Assembly: GCA_020849825.1 (NCBI GenBank)
Contig: JADZFP010000063.1
Span: 1-19,080, forward strand
Reading direction: 5' to 3'
From: Saprospiraceae bacterium
GTDB taxonomy: Bacteria > Bacteroidota > Bacteroidia > Chitinophagales > Saprospiraceae
Length of the DNA: 19,080 nucleotides
Shown here: positions 1 to 6,020 of the stretch, in pieces
Numbering within the stretch: the stretch's first letter is position 1
Layout of the letters: each line of letters opens with the position of its first letter
The notes under the pieces: generated by a model
Seen by the model: the letters and a program-made list of their open reading frames with translations, nothing else
The model's database searches: none
Told to the model about the DNA's origin: nothing
Program-made: the position numbers and the translations under genes

Positions 1-682
1 CCCAGTCGGGCATATAAAAGTACTGGTCTCCATTGGCTTTCAGGGTGGCATAGGAAGCCACAAGATGAATTTGAAAGTCCGAATTGGCCGGCGGATCGGC
101 GATGATGCCGCGCACAGTGACCAGCACGGCGTTGTCGAGCACCAGATTTTTGCCCATCGCCAACTGCCAGCTGCCGAAGCACTTTTTGGCCATTTTTTCG
201 GTTAAAGCCACCGAGTTGACCTCGCCAAGCGCCGTTTCCGGATCGCCGGCCAGCCATTCCCACTGGATGATCCGGAAAAAATCAGGCTCGGTGAAGATTC
301 CGACCTCCTGTTCTTCATTGGTGGCGTACTTGCGGCCCAAGAAACTGCCCGGCGACTCGGGCACCGTCACCGTCGGCCACATGGTGTGGGTCCGGGCAAA
401 TGCCTCGAATTGCGGAATGGAGTTTTCCATGACGTCCATGGCCGGGACCGGAATGCCTGCCGTATAAAAATCACCTTCGTTTTGGTCGTGGTCGTTGGTG
501 ACCACGCGGTAGATGCGGTCGTAATTGGCGCGGAAGCGGTCGAAACCCAGTTCGTAATGCACCAGCCGGAAGATCAACAAACAGGCTGCGATGCCCGTCG
601 CCAGTCCGAGGATATTGATCGTTGCGTAGGTCCGGTTTTTCAAAAGATGCCGGGCTGCCAGCGTGAAATAGTTGCGAAGCAT
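1..682 (-). CDS. FtsX/MacB-type ABC transporter permease, N-terminal part (cut by window edge)
   Basis: Reading the minus strand from the ATG at 682 gives 227 codons with no stop before the left edge. The protein begins MLRNYFTLAARHLLKNRTYA, followed by a hydrophobic segment at about residues 22-42 (INILGLATGIAACLLIF). It then has a long soluble stretch typical of the MacB-like periplasmic core domain of Bacteroidota FtsX-family permeases. The remaining transmembrane helices, expected near the C-terminus, lie outside the window. The start is 8 bp after the stop of the ATPase gene, so the two are almost certainly co-transcribed and form one exporter, with the HlyD-type adaptor upstream. Family members export peptides, lipids or antibiotics, or drive envelope mechanochemistry. 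The substrate cannot be told from sequence. Confidence 0.88.
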   Translation of the reverse strand, partial: MLRNYFTLAARHLLKNRTYATINILGLATGIAACLLIFRLVHYELGFDRFRANYDRIYRVVTNDHDQNEGDFYTAGIPVPAMDVMENSIPQFEAFARTHTMWPTVTVPESPGSFLGRKYATNEEQEVGIFTEPDFFRIIQWEWLAGDPETALGEVNSVALTEKMAKKCFGSWQLAMGKNLVLDNAVLVTVRGIIADPPANSDFQIHLVASYATLKANGDQYFYMPDW

Positions 683-690
683 GGTATGAT

Positions 691-1368
691 TCAGATTTTT
701 TCATCCCGCTCCACCTTGCCATCCAGCAAATGCAGGATGCGCGAGCCGTAGCGGGCATTGGTGTCGGAATGGGTAACCTGGATGATGGTGACGCCCTCAT
801 CGCGGTTCAATTGCTGGAAAATCTCCATGATCTCTTTGGCCTGCGGGCTTTGCAGGTTGCCGGTGGGCTCGTCGGCCAGGATGAGTTTGGGCCGCCCGAT
901 GAGCGCCCGCGCCACCCCGACGAGTTGTTGCTGGCCGCCGGAGAGCTGGCTGGGGAACAAGTCTTTTTTTGCCACCATGTTGAAGCGGTCGAGCAGGTCG
1001 GCGATTCGGCTTTTGCGCTCGGCAGAGGGTACTTTTTTGTATAAAAGCGGGGTTTCCAGGTTTTCATACACCGTCAGGTCGTCGATCAGGTGGTAAGCCT
1101 GAAACACAAAACCGATGTACTGCTGATACAGCTCGGTGCGCCGGCGCTCGTTGAATTTGTGTACGGGCTCGCCCAAAAACCAGTATTCGCCGGCGGTGGG
1201 TTCGTCGAGCATGCCGAGGATGTGCAGCAACGTGCTTTTCCCGGCCCCCGAAGGACCCATGATGCTTACAAATTCACCCTCGCCAATCCGGGCGCTGGCA
1301 TAACGAAGCACGTAGGACTTCACAGCCCCGGTGTCGTAGTAGCGTTCTATGTCTTTGAATTCAATCAT
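691..1368 (-). CDS. ABC transporter ATP-binding protein (MacB/LolD type), slightly degenerate
   Basis: A 225-residue ATPase. Walker A is GPSGAGKST (38-46), the Q-loop Gln is Q90, the signature LSGGQ is at 142-146, Walker B is LILADE (162-167) and the switch His is H200. The length matches the MacB/LolD/FtsE group that powers FtsX-type permeases, and the permease start lies 8 bp downstream. I chose the ATG at 1368 (MIEFKDIERYY) because it aligns with the second ATPase. An in-frame extension to 1575 would only translate 75-bp repeats from a TTG. Oddities are a D-loop reading NLQSPQ where NLDS is usual, and LVGVARAL after the signature where RVAIARAL is usual. Catalytic residues are intact, so it may be active or may be the regulatory half of a pair with the ATPase at 2164-2841. 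The 50 bp before the ATG are AATCGAATC repeats, without a Shine-Dalgarno sequence. Confidence 0.93.
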   Translation of the reverse strand: MIEFKDIERYYDTGAVKSYVLRYASARIGEGEFVSIMGPSGAGKSTLLHILGMLDEPTAGEYWFLGEPVHKFNERRRTELYQQYIGFVFQAYHLIDDLTVYENLETPLLYKKVPSAERKSRIADLLDRFNMVAKKDLFPSQLSGGQQQLVGVARALIGRPKLILADEPTGNLQSPQAKEIMEIFQQLNRDEGVTIIQVTHSDTNARYGSRILHLLDGKVERDEKI

Positions 1369-1370
1369 GT

Positions 1371-1627
1371 TGAAATTGATTCGATTGATTCGATTGTTAC
1401 GATTGATTCGATTGGGCCTCCCCCAACCCCTCCCAGTGGAGGGGAGCGGAGCGGAAGGATTTATTGATTGGTTTTCAGTGTGTCGATTGGGCCTCCCCCA
1501 ACCCCTCCCAGTGGAGGGGAGCGGAGCGGATGGATTTATTGATTGGTTTTCAGTGTGTCGATTGGCCTCCCCCAACCCCTCCCAGTGGAGGGGAGCGGAT
1601 CGGATGGTACTATTGATTGGTTTTCAG
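1371..1627 (+). repeat. AATCGAATC repeats plus three tandem 75-bp hairpin units
   Basis: Phased GATTGATTC repeats (1371-1412) lead into three units starting at CCTCCCCCAACCCC (1417, 1492, 1566), with periods of 75 and 74 bp. Each holds the hairpin CCCCTCC-CAGT-GGAGGGG and ends GATTGGTTTTCAG. This is the same module as at 5723-5801 and 5917-6018. On the minus strand it lies directly before the ATG of the ATPase gene at 1368. Confidence 0.9.
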
Positions 1628-1695
1628 ATAAAAACCGGTTGTGTCAATATTTCCAGCAGCAGGAGAAGCAGCAGGAAAAGGAGTTGTGTCAGCAT
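1624..1695 (-). CDS. possible 23-residue hydrophobic peptide
   Basis: An ATG at 1695 on the minus strand opens a frame to a TGA at 1624-1626. The peptide would begin MLTQLLFLLLLLLLEILTQP, a single short membrane-helix-like stretch of leucines. It lies between the two ATPase genes on the operon strand. There is no Shine-Dalgarno sequence and no family I recognise. The CTG/CTT repeats could produce it by chance. Confidence 0.18.
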   Translation of the reverse strand: MLTQLLFLLLLLLLEILTQPVFI

Positions 1696-1741
1696 GGTTT
1701 GTTTTTATTTAAAAGCTTAATATTCAGTTCATTGCCCTTCC

Positions 1742-1821
1742 ATTAGCACATTACCTCATTAGCACATTACCTCATTAGCACATTACCTCATTAGCACATT
1801 ACCTCATTAGCACATTAGCAC
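1742..1821 (+). repeat. 16-bp minisatellite ATTAGCACATTACCTC
   Basis: Four exact units start at 1742, 1758, 1774 and 1790, and a fifth at 1806 decays into ATTAGCACATTAGCACATT. They are followed by the related TTGCACATTAAAAAAATTG. It is a perfect short array with no coding potential. Confidence 0.93.
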
Positions 1822-1839
1822 ATTAAAAAATTGCACATT

Positions 1840-1926
1840 AAAAAAATTGCCGCCGGAACTTTGGTACAAAGTGTGAAAATGACCGATGGCCCGGTGGTGA
1901 ATAGTCAGGCTTTTGCTTCCGGCGGC
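1840..1926 (-). other. candidate structured RNA ending in a T-run
   Basis: On the minus strand GCCGCCGGAA (1926-1917) pairs perfectly with TTCCGGCGGC (1858-1849), closing 58 nt. Inside are a 5-bp hairpin CTTTG-TAC-CAAAG (1871-1859) and ACCG/CGGT pairing. The closing stem is followed by AATTTTTTT (1848-1840). This could be a small structured RNA with its own terminator, or an operon terminator with a large loop. I recognise no known RNA family. Confidence 0.25.
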
Positions 1927-1950
1927 CTGTTGTTTTTGCATTGCGTGCTC

Positions 1951-2143
1951 ATTTTTTCACGCAAAGCGCACAAAGGGGATTTTTTTATTGCTCGCAGAGG
2001 CGCAGAGGCGCAGAGTTGTCACTTTGTAGTCATGATTTCTCCCTCTTTGCGCGCTTTGCCACTTTGCGTTCTTCGCGTGAAACACACACCCCTCTGCGCC
2101 TCTGCGTGCAACGCCCCCTGTGTGCATTTTTTTTCACGCAAAG
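1951..2143. repeat. CGCAGAGG / TTCACGCAAAG inverted-repeat module
   Basis: CGCAGAGGCGCAGAGG (1993-2008) and CCTCTGCGCCTCTGCG (2091-2106) are perfect 16-bp inverted repeats. TTTCACGCAAAG occurs near 1955 and 2132, with inverted relatives CTTTGCG and CGCGTGAAA near 2063-2082. The sequence type, phased CGCAGAGG/CGCAAAG, is a dispersed intergenic repeat I know from many environmental bacterial genomes. It ends about 20 bp from the ATPase stop at 2164. Confidence 0.8.
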
Positions 2144-2163
2144 CCCCAGGAGCGCCAAGTGGG

Positions 2164-2841
2164 TTACACGTAGAAGTTTTCGGTCACCACTTTCCCGTCG
2201 AACAGGTTGATGATGCGGTGCGCGAAGCCCGCGTCGTGCGGCGAGTGCGTCACCATGATGATGGTGGTGCCGCCCTGGTTGAGTTGGGTGAGCAGGTTCA
2301 TTACTTCGAGGCCGTTGGCGGAGTCGAGGTTGCCGGTAGGTTCGTCGGCCAGGATGACCTTGGGTTCGGCCACCACGGCGCGGGCGATGGCCACGCGTTG
2401 TTGCTGGCCGCCGGAGAGTTGCTGGGGGAAGTGGTTGCGGCGGTGCATGATATTCATGCGTTCGAGGGCAGTTTCCACGCGTTTGCGGCGTTCGGCGGCG
2501 GGTGTTTTGAGGTAAAGGAGGGGTAGTTCGACGTTTTCGTACACCGTCAGTTCGTCGATCAGGTTGAACGACTGGAACACGAAGCCGATATTGCCTTTGC
2601 GCAGGTTGGCTCGGTGGCGTTCGCTCATGTGCGCCACTTCGGTGCCGAAAAAGGAGTATTCTCCCTCACTGGGGTTGTCGAGCAGTCCCAGAATATTGAG
2701 CAGGGTGGATTTGCCACAGCCTGACGGGCCCATGATGGCGACAAATTCGCCGGGCTGAATGTCCACGCTGATTCCGTTGAGCGCCGTGGTTTCCACCTCC
2801 TCGGTGGTAAAAATTTTGTGCAGATTGCTGGTCTTGATCAT
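2164..2841 (-). CDS. ABC transporter ATP-binding protein (MacB/LolD type), canonical
   Basis: A 225-residue ATPase with every canonical motif: Walker A GPSGCGKST (38-46), Q90, LSGGQQQRVAIARA (142-155), Walker B VILADE (162-167), D-loop NLDS with D172, and switch H199. It has the same length as the ATPase at 691-1368 and aligns with it throughout, so the two are paralogues. It starts 21 bp after the stop of the adaptor gene and lies in the same operon. No permease gene follows directly. Instead there are about 800 bp of repeats before the second ATPase, so either both ATPases serve downstream permeases or a permease was lost here. It hydrolyses ATP at the cytoplasmic face of the inner membrane to drive the FtsX-type partner. 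Confidence 0.95.
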   Translation of the reverse strand: MIKTSNLHKIFTTEEVETTALNGISVDIQPGEFVAIMGPSGCGKSTLLNILGLLDNPSEGEYSFFGTEVAHMSERHRANLRKGNIGFVFQSFNLIDELTVYENVELPLLYLKTPAAERRKRVETALERMNIMHRRNHFPQQLSGGQQQRVAIARAVVAEPKVILADEPTGNLDSANGLEVMNLLTQLNQGGTTIIMVTHSPHDAGFAHRIINLFDGKVVTENFYV

Positions 2842-2862
2842 GACTATGTGATGCTATTGGAT

Positions 2863-4110
2863 TCAAAGGTTGAGTACGTCTTTATCGCCAAAACTCTCAT
2901 AAGAGCTGGTAATCACTTTTTCGCCGGGCGCCAGTCCGCTCAGCACTTCGTAGAACTGCGGATTTTTCCGGCCCAGCGTGATGTCGCGTTTGACGGCCTG
3001 GCCGCCCGAGGGTTCGAGCACGTACACCCAGTTGCCGGTGGTGGAGCTGTAAAAACCGCCGGTGGGCAACAGCACGGCTTGGGCGGGTTTGCCGAGTTGA
3101 AGGCGCACGGGCACCGATTGGCCGCGGCGGATGCCGTCGGGGATCGATTTGGCAAATACCATATCGACGTCGAAACGGCCGTTGCGCACCTCCGGGTACA
3201 CTTTGCTGACGGAGATCTGATGGTTTTGGCCGTTGAATTCGAACGAGCCTTCGAGGCCGGGGAAAATGCGTGAAATGTAGTGTTCGTCCACTTCCACCCG
3301 CATTTTGAAGCCATTCAGGTCGTCGATCTGCCCGATGTTTTGTCCGGTGGCGATGCTGGCGCCCACCTCTACGTCGACGCGGGAGAGCATACCCGACACC
3401 GGCGCCTTGACGTAAAGGTTTTCCAGGTTTTGTTTCATCATGCTCAGGTTGAGTTTGGTGCGATCCAGGGTGCCTTCCAGTTGTTTGATCTGGGTGACGC
3501 TGTTTTCTTCCTGAAATTTCTGGTTTTCGATCTCGATTTCGCGCTGTTGCGTCAGGCGTTCGAAGATGATGCGGGTGCGGGTGTATTCCTGTTCGCTCAC
3601 GACGCCGTCGGCAAAGAGTTTTTTGTTGCGCTCGTGGTCTTCTTTGGCCTGTTGAATCTGATAATCCAGTTCCGACAGGGTGCGGCGCAGCGCAAATTTG
3701 TCTTGCCGCAAACGCAGGCGGGTGTTTTCCAGGTTGTTGATAAGGTCGTACATCTCGGTTTCGCGATTGACGTAATCGAGTGTAAGTCTTTGGTTTTCAA
3801 GGCGCAAAATGAGGTCGCCCTGTTTGACGGTAGCGCCGCCGTCGAGGTATTTCTGTGCCACGTAGCCGCCTTCGATAGCGTCGAGCTGGTAGGTTTTCAG
3901 GGGTTGCACGACCCCGGTGACGACGATAAATTCGTCAAAAACCCCCTGGGTCACATCGGAAATCGTAATCTTGTTTCGATCCACATTGAGCGAGCTGCGC
4001 CGGTTGGCAAAGGCCAGGCTGTACACCGAGAATGCGGTAAAAGCCACGATGGCTAAGATCAACCCGACCCGTTGCAGGGTCCATTTTTTCTTTTGAATGG
4101 GACGGTCCAT
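2863..4110 (-). CDS. HlyD/MacA-type periplasmic adaptor protein
   Basis: A 415-residue membrane-fusion (adaptor) protein. A cytoplasmic Lys-rich start (MDRPIQKKKW) leads into one inner-membrane helix at about 13-34. Next come the first half of a barrel-sandwich (lipoyl-like) domain (about 65-105), a long charged helical hairpin (about 108-232), the second lipoyl half including VKAPVSGMLSRVDVEVG, a beta-barrel domain (about 265-345) and a membrane-proximal domain ending near 415. In this family the hairpin contacts an outer-membrane TolC-type duct, and the adaptor couples it to the MacB-type ATPase/permease. No TolC homologue lies in the window. It is the first gene of the minus-strand exporter operon, 21 bp upstream of the ATPase. 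A sigma54-like -24/-12 element ends about 33 bp before its ATG. Confidence 0.93.
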   Translation of the reverse strand: MDRPIQKKKWTLQRVGLILAIVAFTAFSVYSLAFANRRSSLNVDRNKITISDVTQGVFDEFIVVTGVVQPLKTYQLDAIEGGYVAQKYLDGGATVKQGDLILRLENQRLTLDYVNRETEMYDLINNLENTRLRLRQDKFALRRTLSELDYQIQQAKEDHERNKKLFADGVVSEQEYTRTRIIFERLTQQREIEIENQKFQEENSVTQIKQLEGTLDRTKLNLSMMKQNLENLYVKAPVSGMLSRVDVEVGASIATGQNIGQIDDLNGFKMRVEVDEHYISRIFPGLEGSFEFNGQNHQISVSKVYPEVRNGRFDVDMVFAKSIPDGIRRGQSVPVRLQLGKPAQAVLLPTGGFYSSTTGNWVYVLEPSGGQAVKRDITLGRKNPQFYEVLSGLAPGEKVITSSYESFGDKDVLNL

Positions 4111-4140
4111 AATACTTTGGTCAAATGCTTTTCAAGGATA

Positions 4141-4160
4141 AGGGAAAGTTTGTGCCAATT
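4141..4160 (-). promoter_or_regulatory. candidate sigma54 (-24/-12) promoter for the exporter operon
   Basis: On the minus strand the sequence TTGGCACAAACTTTCCC lies here. Compared with the RpoN consensus TTGGCACG-N4-TTGC, the -24 half is perfect. The -12 half reads TTCC, with one substitution at an important G, at the correct spacing. The predicted start near 4132 leaves a leader of about 22 nt before the adaptor ATG at 4110. A sigma54 activator gene is divergent and adjacent, and two palindromes lie about 87 and 107 bp upstream of the predicted start. Seen: the motif and spacing. Inferred: that it is used. Confidence 0.45.
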
Positions 4161-4211
4161 TTTTAAATAATTGAAAATCAAAAATTTAAGACGAGATAGT
4201 GTTTCGTGCCT

Positions 4212-4227
4212 TGTCCGCCTCCGAACA
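4212..4227. promoter_or_regulatory. candidate activator site 1, TGTCCG-N4-CGAACA
   Basis: The sequence TGTCCGCCTCCGAACA is an inverted repeat with one mismatch between its arms. It shares TGTCCG-N4-CGAACA exactly with the site 20 bp further right. Its centre is about 87 bp upstream of the predicted sigma54 start site, a typical distance for NtrC-type enhancer sites. The likely ligand is the Fis-type DNA-binding domain of the adjacent regulator. Confidence 0.5.
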
Positions 4228-4231
4228 TAAG

Positions 4232-4247
4232 TGTCCGAAATCGAACA
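4232..4247. promoter_or_regulatory. candidate activator site 2, TGTCCG-N4-CGAACA
   Basis: The sequence TGTCCGAAATCGAACA is extended by G and C to an 18-bp palindrome GTGTCCGA-AA-TCGAACAC with one arm mismatch. It is the second copy of the 16-bp motif, offset by exactly 20 bp, about two helical turns, so two dimers would bind the same face of the DNA. It lies between the divergent adaptor and regulator genes, so it could also mediate autoregulation. Confidence 0.5.
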
Positions 4248-4353
4248 CTAGTTCGCCAAAAAATACCGTTGCTTTGCATAGCCGGGGCTGGAAAAAGCAA
4301 CGGCTTCAAAAATCCAGTCGCTTCGGTTGGAGGCGAACAGTAAAAAACCAGTC

Positions 4354-5718
4354 ATGACGCAAGCCAATATTCTCATCGTCGACGACAATCCGGGCGTGCT
4401 CAGCGCGGGCAAACTGTTGTTGAAGCGCCATTTTTCGGAGGTGGAAACCACGCGCGAGCCTTCCGAAATACCCGCACTTTTTCGCGAGCGCACTTACGAC
4501 GTGGTGTTGCTTGACATGAATTTTAACCGCAGTAAAAACACCGGTCAGGAAGGCTTCGAGTGGCTGGAAAAAATACTCGAACTCGATCCTTCGGCCATCG
4601 TGGTGCTTATCACGGCTTACGGCGACGTGGAACTAGCCGTGCGCGCCATCAAAAACGGTGCGACCGACTTCGTACTCAAACCCTGGGACAACGACAAACT
4701 GCTCGCCACCCTGCATTCGGCGCTGCGCCTCAAAAACAGTCAGGACGAAGCCAACCACCTCAAATCCAAACAAACCGGCCGCAACCTGGCCCAGGTGCGC
4801 GATTTGCCGGAAATCATCTTCGGCAGTCCGGCCATGCAACAGGTATTCGACACCATCGGCCGCGTGGCCGAAACCGATGCCAATATCCTCCTGCTGGGCG
4901 AAAACGGCACAGGTAAAGACCTGATCGCCCAGATTATCCACGCCCAATCGGCTCGGGCAGCGGAGAACTTCGTCAAGGTCGATCTGGGCGCACTGACCGA
5001 ATCCCTCTTCGAAAGCGAGCTCTTCGGCCACGTCAAAGGCGCTTTTACCGATGCCCGCGACGACCGCCCCGGTCGCTTCGAAGCAGCCGACGGCGGCACG
5101 ATTTTCCTCGACGAGATCGGCAACCTGCCGCTCAACCTGCAATCCAAACTGCTTTCCGTGTTGCAAAACCGCGTCGTCACTCGGGTGGGCGCCAACCGGC
5201 CGCGCCCCGTCGACGTGCGCGTCATCGCCGCCACCAACCAGAACCTCGACGACATGGTGCGCCAGCGGAGCTTCCGGCAGGACCTGCTCTACCGCATCAA
5301 TACCATCGAAATCACACTGCCGCCGCTTCGCGAACGCCCCGAAGACATCGAACTGCTCAGCCGGCACTTCATGCTCCAGTTCGCCCAACGCTACAACCGC
5401 CCGGTGCGCCAGCTCAGCGCCGCGCTGCTCCGCGAACTCATGCGCTACGCCTGGCCCGGCAACGTACGCGAACTCCAGCACGCCGTGGAACGCGCCGTCA
5501 TCATGTCGAAAAGCGACACCTTGCAGCCCGAAGATTTTTTCCTGCAAAAAAACACCGGCGGCGCCACCGATATCAACACCATGAACCTCGACGACATGGA
5601 AAAACTCCTGATTACCAAAGCCCTCGAAAAACACTACGGCAACATCACCGAAGCCGCCCAGGAACTCGGCCTCACCAGGGCTTCGCTGTACCGGCGGCTG
5701 GAGAAGTATAAACTGTGA
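4354..5718 (+). CDS. NtrC-family sigma54-dependent response regulator
   Basis: A 454-residue activator with three domains. The receiver (about 4-120) has the acidic pair D10/D11, phospho-acceptor D54 in VVLLDMNF, T88 in LITAYG and K109 in FVLKPWD. The sigma54 AAA+ domain (about 153-390) has Walker A GENGTGKD (182-189), the L1 loop GAFTDA (229-234), Walker B FLDEIGN (251-257), arginine-finger region RQDLLYRIN (308-316) and WPGNVRELQ (367-375). The C-terminus (about 410-454) is a Fis-type helix-turn-helix, NITEAAQELGLTRASLYRRL. The L1 loop has Asp where classical NtrC has Gly. The ATG at 4354 is preferred to a TTG nine codons upstream because the receiver strand starts immediately after it. It probably receives phosphate from the kinase at 6021-7358 and activates the divergent exporter operon. 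Confidence 0.95.
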   Translation: MTQANILIVDDNPGVLSAGKLLLKRHFSEVETTREPSEIPALFRERTYDVVLLDMNFNRSKNTGQEGFEWLEKILELDPSAIVVLITAYGDVELAVRAIKNGATDFVLKPWDNDKLLATLHSALRLKNSQDEANHLKSKQTGRNLAQVRDLPEIIFGSPAMQQVFDTIGRVAETDANILLLGENGTGKDLIAQIIHAQSARAAENFVKVDLGALTESLFESELFGHVKGAFTDARDDRPGRFEAADGGTIFLDEIGNLPLNLQSKLLSVLQNRVVTRVGANRPRPVDVRVIAATNQNLDDMVRQRSFRQDLLYRINTIEITLPPLRERPEDIELLSRHFMLQFAQRYNRPVRQLSAALLRELMRYAWPGNVRELQHAVERAVIMSKSDTLQPEDFFLQKNTGGATDINTMNLDDMEKLLITKALEKHYGNITEAAQELGLTRASLYRRLEKYKL

Positions 5719-5722
5719 GGGG

Positions 5723-5801
5723 ATTGATTCGATTGATTCGATTGGTTCGATTGATTCGATTGGCCTCCCCCGGCCCCTCCACAGGAGGGGAGCGGATCGG
5801 A
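5723..5801 (+). repeat. AATCGAATC/hairpin repeat element, left copy of inverted pair
   Basis: Directly after the regulator stop there are phased copies of GATTGATTC / GATTGGTTC. These are followed by GGCCTCCCCC and the hairpin CCCCTCC-ACA-GGAGGGG (5774-5790), then AGCGGATCGGAAG. The same module occurs at 1371-1627 (same orientation) and at 5917-6018 (inverted). The CCCCTCC stem and the GGGGGAGG stretch resemble REP-type intergenic elements. No transposase is nearby. Confidence 0.85.
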
Positions 5802-5916
5802 AGTTTTTACTGGTTGAATTTCAATGATTTGCGGGTAGTTTACGAAGAGAAACGCCGATTAAAGTGATCAAAATTATAAGGTAAAACCAAACCACACGAA
5901 CCGATTCCAACACACT

Positions 5917-6018
5917 GAAAACCAATCAAAAACACCTTCCGATCCACTCCCCTCCTGCGGAGGGGTTGGGGGAGGCCAATCGAATCAATCGAACCAATCG
6001 TAACAATCGAATCAATCG
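5917..6018 (-). repeat. AATCGAATC/hairpin repeat element, right copy, ending at the kinase start codon
   Basis: An inverted copy of the element at 5723-5801. Reading rightwards it has CTGAAAACCAATCA, CTTCCGATCC, the hairpin CCCCTCC-TGC-GGAGGGG (5949-5965), GGTTGGGGGAGGCC, then AATCGAATCAATCG-type repeats up to 2 nt before the ATG at 6021. Together with the left copy it fills the 302-bp gap between regulator and kinase. The central part, about 5802-5916, is AT-rich and I see no gene in it. Confidence 0.85.
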
Positions 6019-6020
6019 CC

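Larger units (their letters stand above)
1369..2163. other. 795-bp repeat-filled gap inside the exporter operon
   Basis: No convincing protein gene lies between the two ATPase genes. From left to right there are AATCGAATC-type repeats (1371-1412), three 75-bp repeats (1412-1627), a tiny hydrophobic reading frame on the minus strand (1624-1695), a 16-bp minisatellite (1742-1821), a possible structured RNA (1840-1926) and a CGCAGAGG/CGCAAAG inverted-repeat module (1951-2143). The gap separates genes that would normally be contiguous. Confidence 0.8.

Noticed and set aside
1369..1575. N-terminal extension of the ATPase through the 75-bp repeats
   Set aside because: It needs a TTG start inside low-complexity repeats, and the ATG at 1368 aligns exactly with the paralogous ATPase.
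1742..1821. CRISPR array
   Set aside because: Units of 16 bp are directly adjacent without unique spacers, and no cas gene is present.
1849..1926. Integron attC site
   Set aside because: The inverted repeat size fits, but the required GTTRRRY and RYYYAAC core sites are absent and there is no integrase.
2135..2165. GG-N10-GC sigma54-like match on the minus strand after the canonical ATPase gene
   Set aside because: It lies at the edge of the dispersed CGCAAAG repeat, both halves are poor, and no gene starts within hundreds of bases.
1831..2526. Plus-strand frame covering the repeat module and antisense to the canonical ATPase
   Set aside because: Half of it is dispersed repeat and the rest is antisense to a gene with complete ABC motifs.
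4633..5634. Long open frame on the minus strand opposite the NtrC-type gene
   Set aside because: It is antisense to a well-supported gene with all family motifs. The frame is open because of codon bias in GC-rich DNA.
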